In this document: positions 55,846 to 64,000 of the stretch, piece after piece
How the letters are laid out: the number at the start of each line of letters is the position of its first letter
How positions within the stretch are numbered: the stretch's first letter is position 1
From: Methylocystis parvus OBBP
GTDB taxonomy: Bacteria > Pseudomonadota > Alphaproteobacteria > Rhizobiales > Beijerinckiaceae
Length of the DNA: 64,000 nucleotides
Assembly (NCBI RefSeq): GCF_027571405.1
Contig: NZ_CP092968.1
Span: forward strand, 3,886,001 to 3,950,000
Direction: 5' to 3'
Translations under genes and position numbers: made by a program
The notes under the pieces: model-generated
Seen by the model: the letters and a program-made list of their open reading frames with translations, nothing else
The model's database searches: none
What the model was told of the DNA's origin: nothing

Positions 55846-56250
55846 CGCACTCGCTTGCACGGAGTTGAATGCGGCGAAGAAACGCCGTGGCGTTCGCCAT
55901 GTCCGAGTTGTCGTCCATATCCGACGTTCAGGGAACGAAGCAGGAGGGCGACGCGCTCAAAGGAACGGGCGTTCTTCAGTCGCGTGCGGAATGGGATGCG
56001 CGCAACATCTCGACCGTCATGCCAAGATAGTCCACCGCTTCCCATAGGTCGCAGCGATTCACCGCGAGTCAGGCGTGGCGGTTAGCGCAGGGCGTGGCAG
56101 AAGAACATCAACAGAACGCGGAACGGGACTTCTACGGGACTTTTCGTTCCAAAAAGCTCCGTTCGTTTCCCTTTCCTGCCGCCGACGGCTCGGGGCGCCT
56201 TGCTCCGATCGAGGAAAAACCCTATACAAACTGAGCGGTTTTCGCCGCTC
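55846..56250. other. intergenic region before tRNA-Gly
   Basis: 405 bases with no credible gene on either strand and no clear terminator. The promoter of tRNA-Gly is expected within 56180-56245. Confidence 0.45.
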
Positions 56251-56325
56251 GCGGGCGTAGTTCAGTGGTAGAACGACAGCTTCCCAAGCTGTATGTCGTG
56301 GGTTCGATTCCCATCGCCCGCTCCA
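56251..56325 (+). tRNA. tRNA-Gly (CCC)
   Basis: This complete cloverleaf has acceptor GCGGGCG/CGCCCGC, discriminator T and CCA at 56323-56325. The anticodon stem is ACAGC/GCTGT and the loop TTCCCAA gives CCC. The T arm is GTGGG-TTCGATT-CCCAT. Confidence 0.93.
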
Positions 56326-56486
56326 TCCTCCGCACCCGCCAAGGCGGTCCCCGGTTCGGGCGCTTCCAGCAGCTTCTCGGATTTCCTTCTCCGGGGCTGA
56401 ATTCCTGCTTGCTCGGGAATGACAAGCCCCGGCCTCCCGGCTAGAAGGCGGATATTGGCCGCCGCCATCCGCCAGGGAAACATGCT

Positions 56487-57824
56487 TTGACCGCCGCCCA
56501 CGCTCCCGCCGCGCCGCTCGCCGCCGCCGCCTCCGGCCCGCTTTCGGGCCGCGTGCGGCCGCCAGGCGACAAATCCGTTTCTCACCGCTCCATGATTTTC
56601 GGCCTGCTCGCGACCGGCGAGACGAAGGTCGAGGGACTTCTGGAGGGCGAGGACGTATTGCGCACGGCGCAGGCCGCCCGCCAGCTTGGGGCGAAGGTCG
56701 TGCGCCATTCGCCGGGCTCCTGGAGCGTTTGGGGCGCGGGGCTGGGCTCGCTTCTCCAGCCCGTCGAGACGCTCGATTTCGGCAATGCCGGCACGGGCTC
56801 GCGGCTGATGATGGGCGTCGTCGCCGGCCATCCGATCGTCGCCCGTTTCGACGGCGACGCTTCGCTTCGCAAGCGTCCGATGAAGCGCATTCTCGACCCG
56901 CTGGCCCTGCAGGGCGCACAGGTGCTGGAACAAGCCGAGGGCGGCCGCCTGCCGCTGGTGCTGCAGGGCTCGGCCGAGCCGCTTCCGGTCGAATACAAAA
57001 CGCCCGTCGCGTCGGCGCAGATCAAATCGGCTGTGCTTTTATGCGGCTTGAACTCTCCCGGACGGACGATCGTCATCGAGGCTGAGGCCTCGCGCGACCA
57101 TACGGAAAAGATGCTCGCCCATTTCGGCGCCGAGGTGACGAGCGAATCTTATGGTCCGCACGGCCGCAAGATCACGCTCGAGGGCCGGCCCGAACTCGTC
57201 GCGCGTCCCGTACGCGTGCCGGCCGATCCGTCCTCCGCCGCTTTCCCGCTCGTCGCGGCGCTGATCGCGCCGGGCTCCGACATCGTCGTCGAAGGCGTGA
57301 TGACCAATCCGTTGCGTAGCGGGCTGCTGACGACGTTGCAGGAAATGGGCGCCGACATCACGCTCGACAATAAACGCGAGGAGGGAGGCGAGGAAGTCGC
57401 CGACATGCGTGCGCGCTTCTCTTCTCTGAGCGGAGTCGACGTCCCGGCGGCGCGTGCGCCATCCATGATCGACGAATATCCGATCCTCGCGGTGGCGGCT
57501 TCCTTCGCGAAAGGCGAGACGCGCATGCGCGGCCTCTCGGAACTTCGCGTGAAGGAATCCGATCGTCTTGCGGCCATCGCGGCCGGGCTGAAGGCCAACG
57601 GCGTCGATTGCGAGATTGTCGGCGACGATCTCATCGTGCGCGGCGGCGGCGTATCTGGCGGCGGACTGGTCGAGACGCATCTCGATCACCGCATCGCGAT
57701 GAGCTTCCTCGTCATGGGGCTCGCCGCACGGAACAAAGTGACCGTAGACGACGAGACGATGATCGCCACGAGTTTCCCCTCCTTCCGCCCGCTGATGGAA
57801 AGCCTTGGAGCGCGCTTCTCGTGA
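56487..57824 (+). CDS. aroA: 5-enolpyruvylshikimate-3-phosphate synthase
   Basis: This 445-residue enzyme joins PEP and shikimate-3-phosphate in aromatic amino-acid synthesis. [33 protein letters not shown] and [15 protein letters not shown] are diagnostic. The NAGTGSR site, with alanine at the position that varies between classes, and the extra loop [12 protein letters not shown] suggest the class II (CP4-like) subtype. The TTG start at 56487 has AGGGA eight bases upstream. The gene overlaps cmk. Confidence 0.96.
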   Translation: MTAAHAPAAPLAAAASGPLSGRVRPPGDKSVSHRSMIFGLLATGETKVEGLLEGEDVLRTAQAARQLGAKVVRHSPGSWSVWGAGLGSLLQPVETLDFGNAGTGSRLMMGVVAGHPIVARFDGDASLRKRPMKRILDPLALQGAQVLEQAEGGRLPLVLQGSAEPLPVEYKTPVASAQIKSAVLLCGLNSPGRTIVIEAEASRDHTEKMLAHFGAEVTSESYGPHGRKITLEGRPELVARPVRVPADPSSAAFPLVAALIAPGSDIVVEGVMTNPLRSGLLTTLQEMGADITLDNKREEGGEEVADMRARFSSLSGVDVPAARAPSMIDEYPILAVAASFAKGETRMRGLSELRVKESDRLAAIAAGLKANGVDCEIVGDDLIVRGGGVSGGGLVETHLDHRIAMSFLVMGLAARNKVTVDDETMIATSFPSFRPLMESLGARFS

Positions 57825-58453
57825 GCCTCGTCATCGCCATTGACGGGCCGGCGGCGTCCGGCAAGGGCACGCTCGCGCGCAAGCTCGCCGAGCATTACGG
57901 CCTGCCGCATCTCGATACGGGCCTGCTCTATCGCGCCACGGCCTGCGCCTTGCTCGACGAAGGCTTGCCGCTCGACGATGTGGAGGCCGCCGTCGAAGCC
58001 GCGCGCGGTCTTTCGCTGACCGATTTCGACGAAGCGCGCCTGCGGGCGCGCGAAATGGGCGAGGCGGCGTCCGTCGTCGCGGCGATGCCGCCGGTGCGCG
58101 CCGCGCTCATCGACATGCAGCGCGCCTTCGCCGCGCGCCCCGAGGGCGCCGTGCTCGACGGCCGCGACATCGGCACCGTGATCTGTCCAGAGGCGCGCGT
58201 AAAGATTTTCGTCACCGCGACGCCCGAGACCCGCGCCCAGCGCCGCGCGCTGGAGCTGGCGTCGCGCGGCGAAGCGGTGGATTACGCAGCCATTCTCGAC
58301 GATGTGCGAAAGCGCGACGCGCGAGACAGCGAAAGAAGCGCCGCGCCGCTGAAGGCCGCCGACGACGCGATAAAGCTCGACACCAGCGAGCTCGATCGCG
58401 AGGAGGTTCTTGCGGCGGCGCTCGCTATCGTCGAGCGCGCGCGGAACGTTTAG
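57821..58453 (+). CDS. cmk: cytidylate kinase
   Basis: This 210-residue kinase has a GTG start overlapping the aroA stop. It has the P-loop [17 protein letters not shown], the substrate site [23 protein letters not shown] and [15 protein letters not shown]. It phosphorylates CMP and dCMP. In many relatives rpsA follows; here the next gene is a convergent LuxR regulator, ending six bases away. Confidence 0.96.
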   Translation: MSLVIAIDGPAASGKGTLARKLAEHYGLPHLDTGLLYRATACALLDEGLPLDDVEAAVEAARGLSLTDFDEARLRAREMGEAASVVAAMPPVRAALIDMQRAFAARPEGAVLDGRDIGTVICPEARVKIFVTATPETRAQRRALELASRGEAVDYAAILDDVRKRDARDSERSAAPLKAADDAIKLDTSELDREEVLAAALAIVERARNV

Positions 58454-58459
58454 CAATCA

Positions 58460-59572
58460 TCACCCGCCGACCGGCTGCAATGGAAATTTGGGCTGCGCGG
58501 CGAGCAGGGCGGAAAGCTGGGATTGGCGGCTCGCGCCCGTCTTCGCGAAGACGGATTTCATCTGCGTGCGAATGGTGTTGATTCCGACCTTGTGCCGCTC
58601 GGCGATCTGGTCGAGGGTCAATCCCTCGACGAGGCCGCCCGCGACCCGCGCTTCCGCCGCCGTCAGATCGAACAGGCTCTGGACGACGGCGTTGTCGGGC
58701 GCGGCGGGCTTCGAGATCGGCGTAATCGCCAGAACGCCAAGTCCGCCGCCGAAAAGGTCGCGCGCGTCGCCGGTGACCGGAATGAGATGGACGACCACCG
58801 GCTGGTCCCGGCTGCCTCTCGACGGAAAAGAGCGCACCGAAGCGGCGACGGGAGCGCCGAGATCGGCGATGGCGCGCCGAAGCAGCTTGTCCGCCGCGGG
58901 TTCGATCAGGGCGATGCGGTCCTTCGGCATCCAGACATGATGCGAAGTCAGTTCCTCGATGAGCCCATTGGCGGCGAGGACCCTGCCTTCGGCGTCGAGG
59001 ATGGCCGCGGGAACCCCGAGAATGGCGAGCGCTTCCGTCGCCGAGCGCAAACGCTCGAGCCGCCAGCGCGCCGCGAGAAGCCCGGCCCGCGCGAGATGCG
59101 GTCGCAGGGCGTCGAGCTTTGCGAGCTCCGCGCGTCCGAAAGGCGCCTCGCCTTTGCGGCGCTTCACTTGAAATACAACCAGGTCGCCATTGGGAATGGG
59201 TATCGCCGTCGCCGTGCAATGATGGATGCCGATCGGGCCGCACCATTCCCTGATGACCGGGTCGGCGCTGAATTCCTCTTCGGTGAACCCCTCCTGGTCC
59301 GCGACGAAACCGGCCCGGTTGAAAGCCAGAAGGCGGGGGGGAACCTGACTGCGGGCGAGACCGCCTCCGCTGAAAAAGGCGTCGGCCCCACGCGCCAGCG
59401 CCCCGGAACAGCGCCAGCCGAGCCAGGCGTCGGCCCGGCGCGCGACGATCGCGCCGCCGGCCGCGTCCGCGACCTTGCCGATGTCGTGCATGATGCGGGG
59501 CCAGCAGTCCGGGTCCGCCGCCGCTTCGTAGATGTCATCGACCAGGGACTCGAAATCTGGCATGTCTTGCAA
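58460..59572 (-). CDS. LuxR-type (GerE domain) transcriptional regulator
   Basis: This 370-residue protein has a C-terminal LuxR/GerE DNA-binding domain (about 305-360): LTAAEARVAGGLVEGLTLDQ, IAERHKVGINTIRTQMKSVF and AKTGASRQSQL. The N-terminal 290 residues contain a PAS/GAF-like region (ALAILGVPAAILDAEGRVLAANG) instead of an acyl-homoserine-lactone domain with its usual Trp/Tyr residues. The signal and targets are unknown. Either M1 or M4 may be the start. Confidence 0.85.
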   Translation of the reverse strand: MQDMPDFESLVDDIYEAAADPDCWPRIMHDIGKVADAAGGAIVARRADAWLGWRCSGALARGADAFFSGGGLARSQVPPRLLAFNRAGFVADQEGFTEEEFSADPVIREWCGPIGIHHCTATAIPIPNGDLVVFQVKRRKGEAPFGRAELAKLDALRPHLARAGLLAARWRLERLRSATEALAILGVPAAILDAEGRVLAANGLIEELTSHHVWMPKDRIALIEPAADKLLRRAIADLGAPVAASVRSFPSRGSRDQPVVVHLIPVTGDARDLFGGGLGVLAITPISKPAAPDNAVVQSLFDLTAAEARVAGGLVEGLTLDQIAERHKVGINTIRTQMKSVFAKTGASRQSQLSALLAAQPKFPLQPVGG

Positions 59573-59697
59573 CCCGAATCCGTCAAATCATTGGTCTTGT
59601 TGCGGCATGATGACGCATGCGTCGTCCGGCGTCCACAGGGACGGCGAAATATCGAAATCCCGCTTCAACTTGACAGGAGTGCGAGGAAACGCAGTCG

Positions 59698-60735
59698 ATG
59701 GCTTTCCCGGAACAAAGGGTTTTCCGTTTCGCTCCGTCGCCAAACGGCTTCCTGCATCTGGGCCACGCCTATTCAGCGCTGCTGAATTTCGGGCTGGCGC
59801 GCGCCTGCGACGGGCGCTTTCTCCTGCGCATCGAGGACATCGACCGGGGCCGCGCGCGGCCCGAGTTCGAAGCGGCGATTTTCGAGGATCTCGCCTGGAT
59901 CGGGCTCGAATGGGAAAAGCCCGTACGCCGGCAATCCGAACATTTCGAGGATTACGCGAGCGCCTTGGAGCGGCTCGATGCGATGGGGCTGCTCTACGCC
60001 TGCGACTGCACGCGCGCCGACATCGCCAAATTCGCAGCCGCTCATGCCGATTGGCCTTGCGACCCCGACGGCGCGCCGCTTTATCCCGGAACCTGCCGCG
60101 ACAAGCCCCGCCGCCCCGCGCGCGAGACGCTGACGCGGGGCGGCGTCGCGCTGCGGCTCGATATGGCCAAGGCGGCGGCGCGCGCGGGGCAGGGGGTGAG
60201 CTGGCGGGAGTTTCGCGAATCCCGCGATGCGATCCCATCCGTTCCTCTTGAGGAGAGGGCGGGGTGGGGGGAGGCTCCTGGTGGGACCCCGCCCGCCGCC
60301 GCTTCGCGGCGGCGCCCTCCCCGTAAAGGGGAGGGATTGCTCACGCCCGGCGCCCGGCTGTCCAAGAAGGGCGCCCTCTTGAGCGACGACGCCGAATTCG
60401 TCGTCATCTCCGCCGACCCGAAGCTATGGGGCGACGTCGTCATCGCGCGCAAGGACACGCCCGCGAGCTACCACATCGCCGTCGTCGTCGACGACGCGCT
60501 GCAAGGCGTGACCGACATTGTGCGCGGGCGCGACCTCTTCCACGCCACGAGCCTGCATCGTCTCCTGCAGCGGCTGCTCGATCTGCCGGAGCCGCGCTAC
60601 CGTCATCACCAGCTGGTCGTGGACGAAGGCGGAGAGAAGCTCGCAAAAAGCCGCGGATCGACGACGCTTCGCGCCCTATGGCGGGAGGGCGTGGGCGTCG
60701 CCGACATCGTCCGTCGCTTCTCGAACCAGTTCTAG
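59698..60735 (+). CDS. gluQ: glutamyl-Q tRNA(Asp) synthetase with palindromic in-frame insertion
   Basis: This 345-residue GluQRS attaches glutamate to queuosine of tRNA-Asp. It has RFAPSPNGFLHLGHAYSALL (HIGH-type), LRIEDIDRGR, a four-cysteine zinc site (CDCT and CD...GTC at about 101-140) and KLAKSRGST (KMSKS-type). Between about residues 178 and 225 an Arg/Pro/Gly-rich segment (EERAGWGEAPGGTPPAAASR) replaces the usual linker. The DNA coding it is three adjacent hairpins, a repeat element inserted without breaking the frame. The protein is otherwise of normal layout. Confidence 0.9.
   Translation: MAFPEQRVFRFAPSPNGFLHLGHAYSALLNFGLARACDGRFLLRIEDIDRGRARPEFEAAIFEDLAWIGLEWEKPVRRQSEHFEDYASALERLDAMGLLYACDCTRADIAKFAAAHADWPCDPDGAPLYPGTCRDKPRRPARETLTRGGVALRLDMAKAAARAGQGVSWREFRESRDAIPSVPLEERAGWGEAPGGTPPAAASRRRPPRKGEGLLTPGARLSKKGALLSDDAEFVVISADPKLWGDVVIARKDTPASYHIAVVVDDALQGVTDIVRGRDLFHATSLHRLLQRLLDLPEPRYRHHQLVVDEGGEKLAKSRGSTTLRALWREGVGVADIVRRFSNQF
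60257..60335. repeat. mosaic of three adjacent palindromes inside the GluQRS gene
   Basis: Hairpin 1: GGGCGGGGT (60257-60265) with ACCCCGCCC (60286-60294). Hairpin 2: GCCGCCGC (60295-60302) with GCGGCGGC (60306-60313). Hairpin 3: CCCTCCCC (60315-60322) with GGGGAGGG (60328-60335). The three abut one another, and a small CCTC/GAGG dyad (60244-60253) precedes them, typical of bacterial palindromic mosaic elements. Confidence 0.8.
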
Positions 60736-61454
60736 ATTCCCCGGCCGGGGTCGTGGCTCGAATGGGTCTCATGACCGCCGTCCGGGCGGCTCAGGCAGCC
60801 CCGCACGACATTGCAGATCGTCGCCACCGAACGGGACGCCGTCAGCTGGCCCGGCTGAGCGTCCGCGGCGGGTCGCCATTGGAAGCAGGTCGGGATTGCG
60901 TCGCCGGACTCGCCGCGGTTGGAGGCGACTGCTCGATTGGTCAGCAGACGCTTGGATGAATCGCAGGTTTCCAGCAGCATTTCCGTTTCCTGCACGCCCA
61001 GCGGATTATGCAGCAGCCTGACGCCGAACCGATCCGTCTTGCGCCTCCGGTTCAAAATCTCGAAGATTCCCGCGAGCGCCGCTTCGTCCTGCGCGCCGAT
61101 CGGCGAAACCTCGTCGAGGCCAGTCGCATATTCGAGCGCGATGGGGCGCGCCCATTCGCTCGTGAATCGAAGGTGAATGGGCTGCATCTCTTCTTGCGGC
61201 GCTTCCTGCGGCCTCAGATGCGTTTCCGCGCGGTTTCGATCGACGGTTTCGATCATCACCTCGCCGGCGCGCACGGGAAAATGCGTGTGAAGCAGCGTCG
61301 CGCCAAACCGCTCGCCGAGGCCTGATTCGACGAGGAAATTCCCAAGCTCATCGAGGCAGGCGACGTCGTCCGAAGAGAGTTTTCCCGTTTCTCCGGCGTC
61401 GATATGCGCCAGAGCGGCGTAATCGCTTTCCGTGTGTCTAACGATTTCGAGCAT
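60732..61454 (-). CDS. hypothetical protein divergent from two ACP-like genes
   Basis: This 240-residue protein starts at ATG 61454 with a strong GGAGG. It is acidic in its first half, with helices and strands (DVACLDELGNFLVESGLGER, LHTHFPVRAGEVMIETVDR). The second half has LNRRRKTDRFGVRLLHNPLG and ends in a His/Ser/Gly-rich tail with three cysteines. No family is recognised. It overlaps the gluQ stop by four bases in convergent orientation and is divergent from the ACP-like genes. Confidence 0.65.
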   Translation of the reverse strand: MLEIVRHTESDYAALAHIDAGETGKLSSDDVACLDELGNFLVESGLGERFGATLLHTHFPVRAGEVMIETVDRNRAETHLRPQEAPQEEMQPIHLRFTSEWARPIALEYATGLDEVSPIGAQDEAALAGIFEILNRRRKTDRFGVRLLHNPLGVQETEMLLETCDSSKRLLTNRAVASNRGESGDAIPTCFQWRPAADAQPGQLTASRSVATICNVVRGCLSRPDGGHETHSSHDPGRGI

Positions 61455-61649
61455 ATTGATCCTCCATGGCGGAGCTGGCGAGCGGGCAATAGTTGCGCTC
61501 GACAACAGGAACGCCGCCGCACCGAATTTCGTTCCCGCGCAGGCGCCGCTTTTGGCTGCGCTCTCCCGCGTGCTCTCCCGCACAGCGACGGACCTCCCGC
61601 CCCGTTATCTTCCAATCATCGAATTCAAGAAGCGGCGCGGAGAAAACCA

Positions 61650-61922
61650 ATGTTCGCCACGATCCAGACCATCATCGATCAGGAAGCCAAGCTCGCCGTC
61701 CCGGCGGCCCATCTGACCCTGCGCGCCGATCTCTATGCGCTGGGCCTGACCTCTTTCGACGCGATCCGCCTCATCGTCGCGATCGAACGCGCGTTCAAGG
61801 TCGAGCTGGCGCGCGAGATGCTCAAGCGCGAGACCGTCGCTTCGATCGAATCCATCGCCAGGGCGATTCAGGCCGCGCAGCCCGCGCCGATCGTCGCCGA
61901 GGACATGCGCATCGCCGCTTGA
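61650..61922 (+). CDS. acyl carrier protein-like protein 1
   Basis: This 90-residue acidic four-helix protein has ADLYALGLTSFDAIRLIVAI. The serine at residue 35 occupies the phosphopantetheine position of the D-S-L-type site (here T-S-F). The third and fourth helices (FKVELAREMLKRETVASIES) follow the usual ACP plan. ATG 61650 follows AGAAAACCA at close range. It lies 28 bases before a close paralogue and is divergent from the hypothetical gene. Confidence 0.8.
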   Translation: MFATIQTIIDQEAKLAVPAAHLTLRADLYALGLTSFDAIRLIVAIERAFKVELAREMLKRETVASIESIARAIQAAQPAPIVAEDMRIAA

Positions 61923-61949
61923 GGCGAAGAAAGAGCAGGGGAGGGGACA

Positions 61950-62210
61950 ATGTTCGCAATCATTCGGCGCGTGATCGACCAGGAAGCGCGTCTCGCCGTG
62001 CCGGCGGCCGATCTGACGCCCGGGGCCGATCTTTACAAGCTTGGCCTCACGCCCTATTCCGCCGTCCGCATTTTGCTTGCTCTCGAACGCGAATTCGAGG
62101 TCGAATTGCCGCGCGGCCTTCTCAAGCGCGAGACAATGCAGTCGATCGACGCCGTCGCGCGGGCCTTGCATATCGCCATGTCGGCGAACGGCGCGCGCAG
62201 CGCCGCCTGA
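61950..62210 (+). CDS. acyl carrier protein-like protein 2 lacking the modified serine
   Basis: This 86-residue paralogue of the preceding gene shares most positions (MFAxIxxxIDQEAxLAVPAA and ELxRxxLKRET). At the phosphopantetheine site it reads ADLYKLGLTPYSAVRILLAL: proline at residue 35 where its neighbour has serine, with a serine two residues later at 37. If folded like ACP it could not be modified at the normal place. AGGGGAGGGG (61937-61946) is its ribosome binding site. Confidence 0.78.
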   Translation: MFAIIRRVIDQEARLAVPAADLTPGADLYKLGLTPYSAVRILLALEREFEVELPRGLLKRETMQSIDAVARALHIAMSANGARSAA

Positions 62211-62215
62211 CGGGG

Positions 62216-64000
62216 TTAGCGGCTCGCCGTCGGACTTCCGCTCGTCGGCGCGCGCGCGACCTTGTTGCTGTTGGGCGCCTTGGCCATCAGCGAATCAATG
62301 CGGTCGCGCTCTCTCTTGAACTCGACCAGCATGCGGCCTTCGATCTCGCGCGTGCGCGCCAGCTTGACGCGCATCGGATCGACGAAATGGCCGTTGACCA
62401 TCACCTCGTAGTGAAGATGCGGGCCCGTCGAGAGGCCGGTCGAGCCGAGGAAGCCGACGACCTGTCCCTGCTTGACGCGCACGCCCTCCGTAATGCCGCG
62501 CGCGAAGCCGGACATGTGATTGTAGGTCGTGATGTAGCCATTGGCGTGCTGGATCTCGACGCGGCGGCCATAGCCTGAATCCCACTGCGCCTTGATCACC
62601 GTTCCATTGCCGGCCGCGAGAATCGGCGTGCCGATCGGCGCGGCCCAGTCCACGCCGGTATGCATCTTGTAATAACCGAGGATCGGATGGCGACGCATGC
62701 CGAAGCCGGATCGCGTCTCGCCGATCGAGATCGGTTTACGCACCAGGAATTTTCGGCTGGAGCGTCCATTTTCGTCATAGTAATCGACGAGCCCGTCGTC
62801 GGGAGTCTGGAAGCGGTAGTAACGATAGGTTTCGTTTCGCGTCGTCAGCGACGCATAAAGGAGGCTGTCGCGCGTCGGGCCGGAGCCGTCCTCCGGCTCG
62901 TCATAGAACATGTCGAGCGAGTCCCCGCCCGAAACGCCGCGCTGAAGGTCGACGTCGTTCGCGAAGACGCGAACGAGTTCGTTGACGACGGGCTTCGGAA
63001 CCTGCTGTTTCAGCGCCGTCTCGTAAAGCGAGTCGTATAGACGCATCGCCCCGGAATCGTCGTCCTCGCCGTCGCTCGTAAAGTCGTCCGCCTGCTGAAT
63101 GCGTTTCGTGGCGCGCCGCGCAACGGCGGTCGGGGCCGTGGGCGTCTGCACGAAAGCGCCCTTGTCGGTCGCCGCGACGATCGATTCCACTTCGTCGTCG
63201 TTGTAGACGGACATGCGCGCGAGCTGCATATTTTTGCCCGAGCCGTCGAAATCCGCGAAAAGCAGCTTCACGCGCTGGCCCTCGCGCACCGGATCGCGTT
63301 TTCCCCTATAGGCTGCGGCGACGGCCGCGATGCGCAATCTCGGCACGCCATTGGCCAGGAGAATGTCTTCGAGACCCTCGCCGTGGCGCACGACAGCGAG
63401 TTTTTCCTCCATCTGCGTCGGCTGCGGCGTGTCGCGCGGGGCGATGGTGACGTTTTCCGGCACCATGCGGACTTCGATGGAGGAGAAAGGCGCGGTGAGC
63501 GACGCGCCCGGCGTGGCGTAGGCGAGAGCCTGCGGGTCGATCGCGGCGGCGCGGCTGGTGCGCGACAGCAGCAATTGGCCGGGCAGGGGAAGCGCGGCGG
63601 CTTTCGGTCCCGCGGCGATCGCGCTCTTCACCTGCTCGAGCACCTGCGCCTGCGCTTCGTCGAAGGAGAGCTGCGCGCTCTGCGCCTGTATGTCGACGGA
63701 GGAGAGGTCCTTCGTGACGAAGGAGACTTCCGCCTCGTCGAGCGCGATATCCGATTCGCCATTGCTCTCCGGCGCCCGCGGATCGCTGACGAGCTTCAGC
63801 GGATTGAAGGCCGGCACTTCATTGGCGAAGCTCGTCGGCGCAAGCGTGAGAGTCGCGGCGACATGGGTGAAGGCGCGCGTGCGAACCACTTCCTTTTCGC
63901 CGGATTTCGACGTCGTGGCGGCGCGGAACGTCTGCTTCGCGGCGACGACGTCGACGGCGCGCATCAACCGGTCGCCCTTCTTCGGATTGACGACATTGCC
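62216..64000 (-). CDS. M23-family metallopeptidase, 5' end beyond window
   Basis: At least 594 residues are visible, and the frame stays open to the window edge. The C-terminal LytM domain has HTGVDWAAPIGTPILAAG with the first zinc ligands, the middle region GYGRRVEIQHANGYITTYNHM, and HLHYEVMVNG with the last ligand. Residues upstream carry a LysM/OapA-like region (EDILLANGVPRLRIAAVAAA). Such endopeptidases cut peptidoglycan cross-links and are normally anchored in or exported across the inner membrane; the signal would lie in the missing part. Confidence 0.92.
   Translation of the reverse strand, partial: GNVVNPKKGDRLMRAVDVVAAKQTFRAATTSKSGEKEVVRTRAFTHVAATLTLAPTSFANEVPAFNPLKLVSDPRAPESNGESDIALDEAEVSFVTKDLSSVDIQAQSAQLSFDEAQAQVLEQVKSAIAAGPKAAALPLPGQLLLSRTSRAAAIDPQALAYATPGASLTAPFSSIEVRMVPENVTIAPRDTPQPTQMEEKLAVVRHGEGLEDILLANGVPRLRIAAVAAAYRGKRDPVREGQRVKLLFADFDGSGKNMQLARMSVYNDDEVESIVAATDKGAFVQTPTAPTAVARRATKRIQQADDFTSDGEDDDSGAMRLYDSLYETALKQQVPKPVVNELVRVFANDVDLQRGVSGGDSLDMFYDEPEDGSGPTRDSLLYASLTTRNETYRYYRFQTPDDGLVDYYDENGRSSRKFLVRKPISIGETRSGFGMRRHPILGYYKMHTGVDWAAPIGTPILAAGNGTVIKAQWDSGYGRRVEIQHANGYITTYNHMSGFARGITEGVRVKQGQVVGFLGSTGLSTGPHLHYEVMVNGHFVDPMRVKLARTREIEGRMLVEFKRERDRIDSLMAKAPNSNKVARAPTSGSPTASR

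Noticed and set aside
1..64000. CRISPR array, rRNA operon, intact insertion sequence or complete prophage
   Set aside because: No regularly spaced identical repeats, no rRNA sequence, and no intact transposase or phage structural gene were seen. The only mobile-gene evidence is the truncated integrase and the tRNA fragment.

Overview
The window is high-GC chromosomal DNA with the codon usage, tRNA types and gene neighbourhoods of an alphaproteobacterium, most likely Hyphomicrobiales (Rhizobiales). Support comes from a DivL-type pseudo-histidine kinase followed by tsaE-amgK, murU, addB and addA; panC, lipB, rpmF, aroA-cmk and GluQRS of alphaproteobacterial type; and a palindromic mosaic repeat like those known from Rhizobiales. 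A Methylocystaceae/Beijerinckiaceae origin is plausible, but no gene here proves it.

Positions 1-13100 are mostly housekeeping: the end of a GntP-type permease, a CAU tRNA, a class II aldolase facing mtnA (methylthioribose-phosphate metabolism), an Anbu proteasome-like peptidase overlapping the Sua5/TsaC gene, a predicted Ntn-hydrolase, pgi, two small secreted repeat or glycine-rich proteins, a CrtF-like O-methyltransferase, tRNA-Arg, a membrane fatty-acid hydroxylase and an EamA transporter.

Positions 13100-26500 are the accessory region, with long gene-poor gaps. They hold hypothetical secreted proteins, a DUF4892-OmpA protein, an ArsR/SRPBCC pair, the 5' third of a phage-type integrase, and a compact three-gene operon: FHA-trypsin membrane protease, PP2C phosphatase and Ser/Thr kinase with Sel1 repeats. 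A frameshifted TonB-dependent siderophore receptor and a 3' fragment of a tRNA-Thr follow. The pattern suggests an eroded island that kept the kinase module.

Positions 26500-38800 return to core genes: panC-acyP facing lipB, two tRNAs, a polysaccharide deacetylase, mgtE, a GH25 lysozyme-like lipoprotein, rpmF, an SDR/TerB pair and a SulP transporter. Positions 38875-40956 are a low-GC 29-unit LPX leucine-rich-repeat gene that stands out as foreign.

Positions 41000-64000 hold ahcY, then a tightly packed, mostly overlapping block (divL, tsaE-amgK, murU, addB, addA, sensor kinase) covering cell-cycle signalling, tRNA t6A synthesis, peptidoglycan recycling and double-strand-break repair. tRNA-Gly, aroA-cmk, a LuxR regulator, GluQRS carrying an in-frame palindromic insertion, an unknown gene divergent from two tandem acyl-carrier-like genes, and a partial M23 peptidase complete the window. 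AhcY and MtnA with the aldolase both act on SAM by-products.
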